This document shows positions 8,425 to 16,305 of a stretch of DNA of 64,000 nt, piece after piece. This stretch comes from Roseovarius litoreus (GTDB taxonomy: Bacteria; Pseudomonadota; Alphaproteobacteria; Rhodobacterales; Rhodobacteraceae), in the NCBI RefSeq assembly GCF_900142765.1, contig NZ_FRCB01000001.1:124001-188000 (forward strand), given 5' to 3'. Numbering within the stretch: the stretch's first letter is position 1; each line of letters starts with the position of its first letter. Both the position numbers and the translations under genes were made by a program. The notes beneath the pieces are model-generated. The model was not told where the DNA came from, made no database searches, and saw only the letters and a list, made by a program, of their open reading frames with translations.

Positions 8425-9585
8425 TCAGGCGCCCAGCGGTCGCAGCAACTCGCGACTGATGATGTGGCGCTGGATCTCGCTGGTGCCGTCCCAGATCCGC
8501 TCGACCCGCGCATCGCGCCAGAACCGTTCGATCGGCAGATCATCCATCAATCCCATCCCGCCATGGATCTGCAGGGTGGCATCGCTCACCCGTGCCAGCA
8601 TCTCGGTCGCATAGAGCTTGGCGCTGGCGATCTCGCGATTGGCGGGCAGGCCCTGATCCAGCCGCCAGGCGGCGGCGAGGGTCAGGAAATCGGCCGCGTC
8701 GATCTCGGTGATCATGTCGGCGATCTGGAAGCCGACGCCCTGGAACCTGCCGATCGGCTGACCAAACTGGCGCCGCTCTGCGGCCTGGCCCAGCGCATAA
8801 TCGAAACAGCGCCGCGCCCGCCCGACGCTCATCGTGGCCACGGTGATCCGCGTGGCATAGAGCCATTCGTTCATCACCGCGAACCCGCCATCCACCTCGC
8901 CCAGCACCTGATCATCCGGCAGCCGGCAATCGTCGAACTCGAGGATCATGTTCTTGTAGCCGCGATGACTGACCGAGCGATAGCCGTCGCGGATCGTGAA
9001 GCCCGGCGTGCCGCGATCCACGAGGAAGGTGGTGATGCGCTTCTTCGGCCCCCGGTCGGTCATGTCTTCGCCGGTGGCCACGAAGACGATCACGAAATCC
9101 GCGTGATCCGCCCCCGAGATGAAATGCTTGGTGCCATTGAGCACCCAGTCGCCACCCTCGCGCCGGGCCGAGCATTTCATCCCCCGCACATCCGATCCGG
9201 CATCGGGTTCGGTCATCGCCAGCGCGTCCATCCGCTCGCCGCGCACCGCCGGCAGCAGGTACCGGTCGCGCTGCGCCCCGGTGCAGGCCATCAGGATGTT
9301 CTGCGGCCGCCCGAAAAAATGCGTGAGCGCCATCGACCCCCGGCCCAATTCCCGTTCCACCAGCGCGAAATCCACATGCCCCAGCCCGGCGCCACCCACC
9401 TCTTGCGGGAAGTTGCAGGCATAAAATCCCAGCTCGAGCGTCTTGCGGCGGATCTCGTCGGCCAGCTCGCGGGGCACCTCGCCCGTGCGCTCGACCTCGG
9501 CCTCATGGGGATAGATCTCTTTCTCGACAAAGCTGCGCACCGTCGAGACGATCATCTCCTGTTCTTCGCTCAGTCCGAAATGCAT
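8425..9585 (-). CDS. Acyl-CoA dehydrogenase (candidate gamma-butyrobetainyl-CoA dehydrogenase)
   Basis: 386 residues, normal for the FAD-dependent family. Signatures are MTEPDAGSDVRGMKCSA (substrate/FAD loop), VLNGTKHFISGADHADF and the C-terminal IHGGMGLMDDLPIERFWRDAR-type region with IWDGTSEIQRHIISRELL. It should be a soluble oxidase passing electrons to an electron-transfer flavoprotein, which is not in the window. Its stop is 253 bp before the CoA ligase start, with the 34-bp inverted repeat in between, and its start is 3 bp from the lcdH stop. In this setting it would oxidise gamma-butyrobetainyl-CoA to crotonobetainyl-CoA, as CaiA-like enzymes do in the other direction; this is inferred from neighbours. 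Confidence 0.82.
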   Translation of the reverse strand: MHFGLSEEQEMIVSTVRSFVEKEIYPHEAEVERTGEVPRELADEIRRKTLELGFYACNFPQEVGGAGLGHVDFALVERELGRGSMALTHFFGRPQNILMACTGAQRDRYLLPAVRGERMDALAMTEPDAGSDVRGMKCSARREGGDWVLNGTKHFISGADHADFVIVFVATGEDMTDRGPKKRITTFLVDRGTPGFTIRDGYRSVSHRGYKNMILEFDDCRLPDDQVLGEVDGGFAVMNEWLYATRITVATMSVGRARRCFDYALGQAAERRQFGQPIGRFQGVGFQIADMITEIDAADFLTLAAAWRLDQGLPANREIASAKLYATEMLARVSDATLQIHGGMGLMDDLPIERFWRDARVERIWDGTSEIQRHIISRELLRPLGA

Positions 9586-9588
9586 CGC

Positions 9589-11007
9589 TCAGCCCTCCGT
9601 CTCGGGCGCGGCATGCGCTGCCGCCAGCGCCGCCATCCGCGTGGCCACATCCTCGGGCGGCACGCAGCTGCGCCGCGTTGCCAGATCCACATGCAGCATG
9701 AACTGGTCCGACGTGGCCAGCACCGCGCCATCCGCCACCCGCCGCATCTCGTGCAGGCAGCGCAGCTTCTTGCCCTCGGCCTGCGTCACGCGGCTATGCA
9801 CCTCGATCTTCTCGCCGGCATGGGTTTCTTCGAGAAAGCGGATCGTGTTCTCGACGGTGAAAAAGCTTTTGCCACCCGCGATATAGGCATCATCGGCGCC
9901 CACCGCCGCCATCACCGTCTCGGACGCATCGCTGAAAAGCTGCCCGTAGCGCCCCTCGTTCATATGGCCGTTATTGTCGGTCCAGTCGAGCGGGATCACC
10001 CGGCGCGCCGACACCATGGGGCAGGCCATCTCGGGCGCGGGCCGCAGCGCTGATTGATGCTCGAGGATCAGCCGCCCCGCCGCATGCCCCTGCTGCTTGA
10101 GCGCGCGCATCATCGCAATGAGGTTACCGTCGCGCTTGCGCTCGAGCTCGCGGATCGACAGATGGCCCGACTGCGCGTCCGACTGGCTGGCGATCTTGTC
10201 GATCAGCGCGTCGGTCATCTCGGGCACATCCATCAGCTTTGTCCAGGGCCAGGCCAAAGCCGGGCCGAACTGGGCGATGAAATGGCGCATCCCCGCCTCG
10301 CCACCGGCAATGCGGAACGTCTCGAACAGGCCCATCTGCCCCCAGCGCAGGCCAAAGGCATAGCGGATCGCATTGTCGATCTCTTCGGTGGTGGCGATGT
10401 CGTCATTGACCAGCCACAGCCCCTCGCGCCAGACCGCCTCCATCAGCCGGTCGGCGATATGGGCGTCGATCTCCTTGCGGATATGCAAGGGATAAAGCCC
10501 GACCGAACGCAGGATATCCTTGCAGGTCTCGACAGCACCCGCATCCGTCACAGCCGACGGCACCAGCTCGATCAGCGGCAAAAGATAGACCGGGTTGAAC
10601 GGATGGGTCACCATGATCCGCGCGGGATCGATCGCCCCCTCCTGCAACTGAGATGGTTTGAAGCCGCTGGTCGAAGACCCGATCAGCGCGGCGGGATCGG
10701 CCGACTGGATTTCGGCAAAGACCCGGTGCTTGAGATCCAGCCGTTCGGTCACGCTTTCCTGCACCCATGTCGCCCCCGTCACCGCCTCGGCGATCGAGGG
10801 GCAGAAGATCAGCGCGCCTTCCTCGGGCATGGCGACATCATAGAGCATCGGCAGCGCGCGGCGCGCATTCTCCAGCACCTCACCGATCTTGCGTTCGGCC
10901 TGCGGGTCGGGGTCGAACACCCGGACGTTCCAGCCATTGAGCAGGAAGCGTGCGGCCCATCCGCCGCCGATGACGCCGCCCCCGATGATCGCTGCAGTTC
11001 TGGTCAT
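9589..11007 (-). CDS. lcdH: Bifunctional L-carnitine dehydrogenase / betainyl-CoA thioesterase
   Basis: 472 residues. Residues 1 to about 320 are a 3-hydroxyacyl-CoA-dehydrogenase-like NAD enzyme: Rossmann loop GGGVIGGGWAARF at 9-21, HPFNPV at 135-140 and a helical C-lobe. From about residue 335 a hot-dog thioesterase domain follows, with DWTDNNGHMNEGRYGQLF and FFTVENTIRFLEE. This fusion is known from carnitine-degrading proteobacteria: the first domain oxidises L-carnitine to 3-dehydrocarnitine and the second hydrolyses betainyl-CoA. The ATG overlaps the stop of the lipocalin gene (ATGA). Together with the BKACE gene upstream it gives the full carnitine-to-glycine-betaine route. Confidence 0.9.
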   Translation of the reverse strand: MTRTAAIIGGGVIGGGWAARFLLNGWNVRVFDPDPQAERKIGEVLENARRALPMLYDVAMPEEGALIFCPSIAEAVTGATWVQESVTERLDLKHRVFAEIQSADPAALIGSSTSGFKPSQLQEGAIDPARIMVTHPFNPVYLLPLIELVPSAVTDAGAVETCKDILRSVGLYPLHIRKEIDAHIADRLMEAVWREGLWLVNDDIATTEEIDNAIRYAFGLRWGQMGLFETFRIAGGEAGMRHFIAQFGPALAWPWTKLMDVPEMTDALIDKIASQSDAQSGHLSIRELERKRDGNLIAMMRALKQQGHAAGRLILEHQSALRPAPEMACPMVSARRVIPLDWTDNNGHMNEGRYGQLFSDASETVMAAVGADDAYIAGGKSFFTVENTIRFLEETHAGEKIEVHSRVTQAEGKKLRCLHEMRRVADGAVLATSDQFMLHVDLATRRSCVPPEDVATRMAALAAAHAAPETEG

Positions 11008-11546
11008 GTGTCGCCTCCCGTGCCGCGCGCTCGCAGGGCGCCGGCGCTGTATCCATTGAATTCGAGTATCTCGCGCGCGGCGGTGATCCGGTCTGCGCCG
11101 CCTGTGGCGGCCCGGTCGAGGATCCAGCCAAAGCTGCCATCCGGCGTGCCGATCGCGGCGGTGCGATAGCCTTCATCGACCCAGACAACCCAGATCTCCC
11201 GAGGCGTCTCGTCGCCCGCCAGCCGCCAGCGGTTCATGCCAAGGGGCATGGCCGCACGGGTGCTGCGGCGCAGCTCGCAGCGGGCGTTTTCGTCGCAGAC
11301 CCGCCGCGTCAGGGCAAACGCCTCGCCCCTATCGGCCCCGGTCCGGCCAAGATAGGTGACATGGGTCAGCCCCGCCTCGTCCGGGGTGGCGCTGCGCACC
11401 ACCCAGTCGCCCGCCAGCCGCGACGCATCGCTGCGCGTGGTGACCGACAAAGGCTGGCCCGTGTCGCGATAGACGCCATTTCCGGGCGGTTGCGCACAGG
11501 CCGTCAGCATCACACAGGCCAGCATGGCCGAGAGGAACGCGCGCAT
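11004..11546 (-). CDS. Lipocalin-like outer-membrane lipoprotein
   Basis: 180 residues. A lipoprotein signal ends in the lipobox LTAC (MRAFLSAMLACVMLTACAQP). The mature part shows a Blc-like lipocalin pattern: a short SRLAGDWVVRS strand (G-x-W core) and a C-terminal WVDEGYRTAAIGTPDGSFGWIL, matching the strand-loop-strand before the lipocalin C-terminal helix, then ILEFNGY. Lipocalins carry small hydrophobic or amphipathic ligands. Start and stop both overlap neighbours (TGATG with the SDR gene, ATGA with lcdH), so it is embedded in the carnitine operon. A role in ligand or membrane handling is inference. Confidence 0.75.
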   Translation of the reverse strand: MRAFLSAMLACVMLTACAQPPGNGVYRDTGQPLSVTTRSDASRLAGDWVVRSATPDEAGLTHVTYLGRTGADRGEAFALTRRVCDENARCELRRSTRAAMPLGMNRWRLAGDETPREIWVVWVDEGYRTAAIGTPDGSFGWILDRAATGGADRITAAREILEFNGYSAGALRARGTGGDT

Positions 11547-12313
11547 CAGGGCACCATGCTTTCGGTATGGCCATCCACCGCCAGCACCTGCCCGCTGATG
11601 CGGGCGGCGGCGGGCGAGGCCAGAAACAGCGCCATATCGGCGATATCGTCGGCGGTGACCCATGTGCGCAGGCTGGTGCCTTTGACATAGATCTGGCGCA
11701 CCGCGTCCTCGGTCAGGCCGCTGGCGGCGGCCTCCATCGCCACGACGCGATCCATTCGGTCGCCCGTCACGGCGCCGGGGGCTATGGCGTTGACGCGCAC
11801 ACCCGCAGGGCCAAGCTCCATCGCCAGCGTCTTGGTCAGCCCGATCAGCCCCCATTTCGCCGCCACATAGGGGCTGCGATAAGGCACGCCATGCAGCCCC
11901 GAGGTGGACGAGGTGATCAGGATCAGCCCCGCGCCCTGCGCCCGCATCACCCGCGCGGCCCACCGGCAGGTCAGGAACGCACCATTCAGGTTCACGTCCA
12001 GACAGGCGCGCCAGGCGTCATAGTCCAGATCTTCGATCCGGCCCGCAGGTCCGCCCGTCCCGGCATTGGCGCAGACCACATCGACCCCGCCCCAGGATGT
12101 TTCGACCTCGGACAGGAACGCCTCCATGCCGGCGGCGTCTGTCACATCGACATGGCGCGCGATGGTGTCGGGCAGCGCTTCCTGCGCCGCCGCGACCGCC
12201 GCCGCATCCGCATCGCACAGCGCGACCCGGTCGCCGCGCGCCGCAAAGCGCCGCGCCAGCGTCAGACCGATGCCCGACGCGCCGCCGGTGATGACGACCC
12301 GCTGCGCGCTCAT
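11546..12313 (-). CDS. Short-chain dehydrogenase/reductase
   Basis: 255 residues, classical SDR. The cofactor loop TGGASGIG is at 9-16, the structural motif CANAG follows, and the active site is the Ser of ITSSTSG followed by YVAAK; after it come the usual NAIAPGAV and a C-terminal DGH segment. The ATG at 12313 starts the SDR fold exactly; a GTG further upstream would add a basic tail encoded by tandem-repeat DNA and is less likely. The substrate is unknown: in the carnitine operon it could handle acetoacetate/3-hydroxybutyrate or another hydroxy acid. It is coupled to the lipocalin gene by a one-base overlap. Confidence 0.85.
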   Translation of the reverse strand: MSAQRVVITGGASGIGLTLARRFAARGDRVALCDADAAAVAAAQEALPDTIARHVDVTDAAGMEAFLSEVETSWGGVDVVCANAGTGGPAGRIEDLDYDAWRACLDVNLNGAFLTCRWAARVMRAQGAGLILITSSTSGLHGVPYRSPYVAAKWGLIGLTKTLAMELGPAGVRVNAIAPGAVTGDRMDRVVAMEAAASGLTEDAVRQIYVKGTSLRTWVTADDIADMALFLASPAAARISGQVLAVDGHTESMVP

Positions 12314-12346
12314 CGGGGGTCGGTTCCGGGCTGCGCGCACCGACAC

Positions 12347-12379
12347 GATACCGACGTGATACCGACGTGATACCGACGC
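12347..12379. repeat. Three tandem copies of an 11-bp unit
   Basis: GATACCGACGT occurs at 12347-12357 and 12358-12368, and GATACCGACGC at 12369-12379. The array sits between the BKACE stop (12387) and the SDR start (12313). The 11-bp period is close to one helical turn, but nothing else suggests function; replication slippage is the simplest explanation. Confidence 0.85.
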
Positions 12380-12386
12380 GCGATTT

Positions 12387-13298
12387 TCACGCTGGCGCCT
12401 GTTTGCGAAGGTTCAGCTTGCGGCGCACATCCTCGGGCCCGATGACCCGCGCGCCGAGGTTCTCGATGATGCTCACGGCCCGCTCGACCAGCTGGGCATT
12501 GGTCGCCAGCACGCCGCGATCCAGCATCAGATTGTCCTCCAGCCCCACGCGCACATTGCCGCCCGCCAGCACGCTCGCGGCCACGTAAGGCATCTGGTTG
12601 CGCCCCAGCGAGAAGGCCGAAAAGGTCCATTCGGGCGGCACATTGTTGACCATCGCCATAAAGGTATTGAGATCATCCGGCGCACCCCATGGCACGCCCA
12701 TACACAGCTGCACCAGCGCGTCAGGTTCCAGAATACCATCCGCAACCAGTTGTTTTGCATACCATAAATGGCCCGTGTCAAAGGCTTCGATCTCGGGCTT
12801 CACGCCAAGATCGGTCATCATGCGGCCCATCGCCTGCAACATGCCGGGGGTGTTGGTCATGACGTAATCGGCCTCGGCGAAGTTCATCGTGCCGCAATCG
12901 AGCGTGCATATTTCCGGCAGGCATTCGGCCACATGCGCCACCCGTTCCGTGGCCCCCGCCATGTCGGTTCCGGCGGCATTGACCGGCAACGGCGCCTCGA
13001 CCCCGCCAAAGGTGATGTCGCCACCCATGCCCGCTGTCAGGTTCAGCACCACATCCGTTTCCGCATCCCTGATCCGCTCCGTCACCTCGCGGAACAACCC
13101 CAGATCCCGCGACGGCGCCCCCGTCTCGGGGTCGCGCACATGGCAATGCACCACCGCCGCCCCCGCCTTGGCCGCCGCGATCGCGGCATCCGCGATCTGC
13201 TTTGGAGACCGGGGCACATGGGGGCTGCGATCCTGCGTGGCACCAGATCCGGTGACGGCACAGGTGATGAAAACCTCGCGGTTCATGGCTAACGGCAT
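12387..13298 (-). CDS. Beta-keto acid cleavage enzyme (BKACE, DUF849), probable 3-dehydrocarnitine cleavage
   Basis: 303 residues. BKACE hallmarks are [10 protein letters not shown] near the N-terminus, the Zn ligands HCHVRD (His51, His53) and VRVGLEDNL with the conserved Glu. The family condenses a beta-keto acid with acetyl-CoA and splits it to acetoacetate and a new acyl-CoA. Members beside carnitine dehydrogenase act on 3-dehydrocarnitine, yielding betainyl-CoA, and that assignment fits here. The ATG at 13298 was chosen for an AGGAGGGG Shine-Dalgarno a few bases upstream. It is the first gene of the carnitine operon and divergent from the AraC-type regulator. Confidence 0.88.
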   Translation of the reverse strand: MPLAMNREVFITCAVTGSGATQDRSPHVPRSPKQIADAAIAAAKAGAAVVHCHVRDPETGAPSRDLGLFREVTERIRDAETDVVLNLTAGMGGDITFGGVEAPLPVNAAGTDMAGATERVAHVAECLPEICTLDCGTMNFAEADYVMTNTPGMLQAMGRMMTDLGVKPEIEAFDTGHLWYAKQLVADGILEPDALVQLCMGVPWGAPDDLNTFMAMVNNVPPEWTFSAFSLGRNQMPYVAASVLAGGNVRVGLEDNLMLDRGVLATNAQLVERAVSIIENLGARVIGPEDVRRKLNLRKQAPA

Positions 13299-13375
13299 CG
13301 ACCCCTCCTGTTCTCGATCAAGCTCAGCGTATCGCGCTGGTGCGCGGCCATGTTTTGCTGTATCGGACAAATATC
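13299..13375. promoter_or_regulatory. Divergent control region of the carnitine operon and its regulator
   Basis: These 77 bp separate the BKACE start from the AraC/GATase regulator start and must hold both promoters. I could not identify convincing -35/-10 boxes or a clean palindrome. Position alone makes it the likely binding site of the adjacent regulator. Confidence 0.5.
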
Positions 13376-14326
13376 ATGCCGGAATGGACCAAATCAGCCG
13401 ACGCGCCCGTGCGCATCACCTTCCTTCTGTTCGACGAGTTCTCGAACCTGTGCCTGGCAAACTGCCTTGAGCCGCTGCGCGCCGCCAATACGATCACCCG
13501 AACCCGGGCCTTCGACTGGCAGATCGTGACGCCATCTGGCGCGCCGGTGCTGTCCTCGAGCGGAATGCAGGTGATGCCCCATGCCGCCCTGTCCGACATG
13601 CGCGAGAGGGATTATCTTTTCGTTCTCGCCAGTTATCACCACGAGGCCCACGATTCGCGACAGAACCGGCAGGCGCTTCGCATGGCGGCGAAAAAGGCGC
13701 GCACAGTGGTGGGACTGGATGCGGGGCCATGGCTTCTGGCGTCGGCGGGGCTGCTGAGCGGTCGACGTGTGACAGTGCATTGGGATTTGCTGGATGCCTT
13801 CACCGAACGGTTTCTGGATAGCGAGGCCGAACGCGCACGGGTGCTGCGCGACGGGCCATGGTGGACCTGTGCGGGCGCGATGTCGGCGCTGGACCTCACG
13901 CTTGGGCTGATCGCCGATCATCTGGGGATCGCTGCCCGGCTGGATGTGGAATCGCTGTTCATTCATGGCGATCCGCCGGTCACCATGCCGCGCGAACGGC
14001 AGGCGATCAGCGATCCTCTGGTGCATCGCGCGCTTGGGCTGATGCGCGAAACCGTCGAACGCCCCCTGCCGCTGGCCAGCCTGGCGCAAGCGCTTTCGTG
14101 CCAGCCCCGCACCCTTGATCGCCGCTTTCGGTCACGGCTGGGCGCCGCTCCGGGAACGGTCTACCGGCATCTGCGGCTGGCTGCGGCACGGCGGATGCTG
14201 GAGGCCACGGCACTCGGCATCGCCGAGATCAGCCTGCGCTGCGGCTATGACAGCCCGGCGGCTCTGGCCCGGGCTTTCAGGCAGGTCTACGACACGACAC
14301 CCTCGGCGCTGCGCAAGGGATCATAG
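13376..14326 (+). CDS. CdhR-like GATase1/AraC-family transcription regulator
   Basis: 316 residues. The N-terminal half is a DJ-1/PfpI (class I glutamine amidotransferase-like) ligand domain (RITFLLFDEFSNLCLANCLE..., then VVGLDAGPWLLASAGLL). The C-terminal 100 residues are an AraC HTH pair: LPLASLAQALSCQPRTLDRRF and ISLRCGYDSPAALARAFRQVY. CdhR and GbdR of Pseudomonas, which activate carnitine and glycine betaine catabolism, have this architecture. Its divergent position beside the carnitine operon makes it the probable activator. The ATG at 13376 was preferred over an upstream start that would extend into the shared promoter. Confidence 0.87.
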   Translation: MPEWTKSADAPVRITFLLFDEFSNLCLANCLEPLRAANTITRTRAFDWQIVTPSGAPVLSSSGMQVMPHAALSDMRERDYLFVLASYHHEAHDSRQNRQALRMAAKKARTVVGLDAGPWLLASAGLLSGRRVTVHWDLLDAFTERFLDSEAERARVLRDGPWWTCAGAMSALDLTLGLIADHLGIAARLDVESLFIHGDPPVTMPRERQAISDPLVHRALGLMRETVERPLPLASLAQALSCQPRTLDRRFRSRLGAAPGTVYRHLRLAAARRMLEATALGIAEISLRCGYDSPAALARAFRQVYDTTPSALRKGS

Positions 14327-14376
14327 GGCATTCGGGCGGCTTGTGCCGGACCTTATTTCAGCGCAAGGTCAGGGAC

Positions 14377-14751
14377 ATGACCCAAGGCAGTCCCCATGAT
14401 CCGCGCTTTCGCCTGCGCCTTGTCTTTGCCCCCGGCGAGATGCTTGGGCCGGGCAAGGCCGATCTTCTGGAGGGGATCGCGCGCACCGGGTCCATCGCAG
14501 CCGCCGGGCGCGACATGGGCATGAGCTACAAGCGGGCATGGCAATTGGTCGAGACCATGAATGCCATGTTCCGCGAACCGCTGGTGGAAAGCACCCGCGG
14601 CGGCGCCAAGGGCGGTGGCGCGGTTCTGACAGAAGCGGGACAGGCCGTGTTGACCGAATTCCGCAGCCTCGAAGCGGTGGCCGAAAAGGCCGGCGCCGCG
14701 CATATCGACCGGCTGCAAGCCATGCTACGCGATATTCCCGACCAGAAATAA
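14377..14751 (+). CDS. modE: ModE-type winged-helix regulator lacking Mop domains
   Basis: 124 residues. It contains the LysR-like winged helix of ModE: GKADLLEGIARTGSIAAAGR, then MSYKRAWQLVETMNAMF and LVESTRGGAKGGGAVLTEAG. E. coli ModE also has two C-terminal Mop domains that bind molybdate; this protein ends right after the DNA-binding domain and its dimer helix, so direct molybdate sensing is not visible. It lies 66 bp before modA in the same direction with a ModE-box-like palindrome between them. Confidence 0.88.
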   Translation: MTQGSPHDPRFRLRLVFAPGEMLGPGKADLLEGIARTGSIAAAGRDMGMSYKRAWQLVETMNAMFREPLVESTRGGAKGGGAVLTEAGQAVLTEFRSLEAVAEKAGAAHIDRLQAMLRDIPDQK

Positions 14752-14775
14752 CGCTTGCCAGACCGGTGGAGCATT

Positions 14776-14799
14776 CGATATTCCCATGTGGATATATCG
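14776..14799. promoter_or_regulatory. Mo-box-like palindrome upstream of modA
   Basis: CGATATTCC at 14776 faces GGATATATCG ending at 14799, a near-perfect inverted repeat with CGATAT arms like ModE/MopA boxes of Rhodobacter. A second shorter pair, TTCCCA...TGGGAA, overlaps it and extends to about 14809. It lies 18-42 bp before the modA ATG, a position suited to repression by ModE. Confidence 0.55.
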
Positions 14800-14817
14800 C
14801 ATGTGGGAAAGACCTTG

Positions 14818-15603
14818 ATGATCGCGCCAGCCCTTCGCCAGACGCTTCTTGCCGCCTCCGTGCTGGTCAGTCTGCAGCCCGGCGCGGCGCTGGCGGACAG
14901 GGTCACGGTCTTTGCCGCCGCCAGCATGACCAACGCCCTGCAGGAGATCGAACAGCTGTTCGAGGCCGACACCGGGCATGACCTTGTCGTGTCATTGGCG
15001 GGGTCTTCGGCACTGGCGCGGCAGATACAGCAAGGCGCCCCGGCAGATGTGTTCATATCGGCCAATAGCGATTGGATGGACGCGCTGGAATCCGATGGGT
15101 TGATCGAACCGGGCACAAGGGTCGATCTTCTGGGCAACCGGATCGTGCTTGTCGCTCATGGATCGGATGCAGCCCCTTCGGACATCGGGCAGATCAGCCC
15201 CGAACTTGATCTTGCAGCGCTTCTGGATGGCGGCAAACTGGCCATGGCGTTGATCGAGGCGGTGCCAGCGGGGATCTACGGCAAAGCGGCGCTGAGCAGT
15301 CTGGGCTTGTGGGACAGCGTGGCGGCCGACGTGGCGCAAACCGACAATGTGCGCGCGGCTCTGGCCCTCGTCGCCACCGGCGAAGCGCCCTATGGGATCG
15401 TCTATGCAACCGATGCCGCAGCCGATGAAGCGGTAGTCATCCTTGGCGTCTTTCCCGAAGACAGCCATCCACCCATCATCTATCCCGCCGCGAGGGTCGC
15501 CGGTCGCGAACCACAGGCCCCGGCAGATTTCATGGACTTCCTGCGCAGCCCTGAGGCACGCCGGGTCTTCGAGCAGCAAGGATTCACAGTCCTTGACCCA
15601 TAG
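14818..15603 (+). CDS. modA: Molybdate ABC transporter, periplasmic binding protein ModA
   Basis: 261 residues with a Sec signal peptide ending near ALA-D at about residue 26. The mature protein opens with VTVFAAASMTNALQEI and has SLAGSSALARQIQQGAPADVFISA, the ligand-site segments shared by ModA proteins, followed by GLWDSVAADVAQTDNVRAALALVATGEAPYGIVYATDA-type motifs. It captures molybdate (or tungstate) in the periplasm for ModBC. The ATG at 14818 was chosen because the signal peptide begins there. First gene of modABC. Confidence 0.93.
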   Translation: MIAPALRQTLLAASVLVSLQPGAALADRVTVFAAASMTNALQEIEQLFEADTGHDLVVSLAGSSALARQIQQGAPADVFISANSDWMDALESDGLIEPGTRVDLLGNRIVLVAHGSDAAPSDIGQISPELDLAALLDGGKLAMALIEAVPAGIYGKAALSSLGLWDSVAADVAQTDNVRAALALVATGEAPYGIVYATDAAADEAVVILGVFPEDSHPPIIYPAARVAGREPQAPADFMDFLRSPEARRVFEQQGFTVLDP

Positions 15604-15615
15604 GCGGCATTGATC

Positions 15616-16305
15616 ATGGGGTGGCTTGGCCCACAGGAATGGGAGGCGGTCGCCTTGTCGCTGCGGGTGTCGTTCTGGGCGACGCTGGTATCGCTGCCGC
15701 TTGGCATCTTCATGGCGCATGCGCTGGCGCGCTGGTCCTTTCCCGGCAAGCAGGTCTTGAACGGGCTGGTGCACCTGCCGCTGATCCTGCCGCCGGTCGT
15801 CACCGGGTACCTGCTGCTCTTGACCTTCGGCACCAAAGGCCCAATCGGCAGCGTTCTGCAGGATCTGGGCATCGTTCTGGCCTTTCGCTGGACAGGGGCC
15901 GCGCTTGCGGCGGGGGTGATGGGGTTCCCCTTGATGGTGCGCGCGATCCGCCTGTCGATCGAAGCGGTCGATCCCAAACTGGAACAGGCGGCCTCGACCC
16001 TGGGGGCGTCGCGCCCTTGGGTGTTCGCGACGGTGACGCTGCCGCTGATCCTGCCCGGGATCATCGCGGGCAGCATCCTTGGCTTTGCCAAGGCGATGGG
16101 CGAATTCGGCGCGACGATCACTTTCGTCTCCAATATCCCCGGCGAGACGCGCACGGTGCCATCAGCGATCTATGCGTTCCTGCAGGTGCCGGGGGGCGAG
16201 TCTTCGGCGATGCGGCTGGTGGTGGTGTCGGTCGTGGTGGCGATGGGGGCGCTGCTGCTGTCGGAGTGGTTGGCACGCAGGGCTGCAAAAAGGATGTCGG
16301 GCTGA
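15616..16305 (+). CDS. modB: Molybdate ABC transporter permease ModB
   Basis: 229 residues with about five membrane helices. The cytoplasmic EAA loop that docks ModC reads EQAASTLGASRPWVFATVTLPLILPGIIAG, and the C-terminal half has GAT..FVSNIPGETRT, both typical for ModB. The ATG at 15616 is preferred; a TTG two codons earlier is also possible. Its stop overlaps the modC start (TGATG), so subunits are translationally coupled. Confidence 0.93.
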   Translation: MGWLGPQEWEAVALSLRVSFWATLVSLPLGIFMAHALARWSFPGKQVLNGLVHLPLILPPVVTGYLLLLTFGTKGPIGSVLQDLGIVLAFRWTGAALAAGVMGFPLMVRAIRLSIEAVDPKLEQAASTLGASRPWVFATVTLPLILPGIIAGSILGFAKAMGEFGATITFVSNIPGETRTVPSAIYAFLQVPGGESSAMRLVVVSVVVAMGALLLSEWLARRAAKRMSG

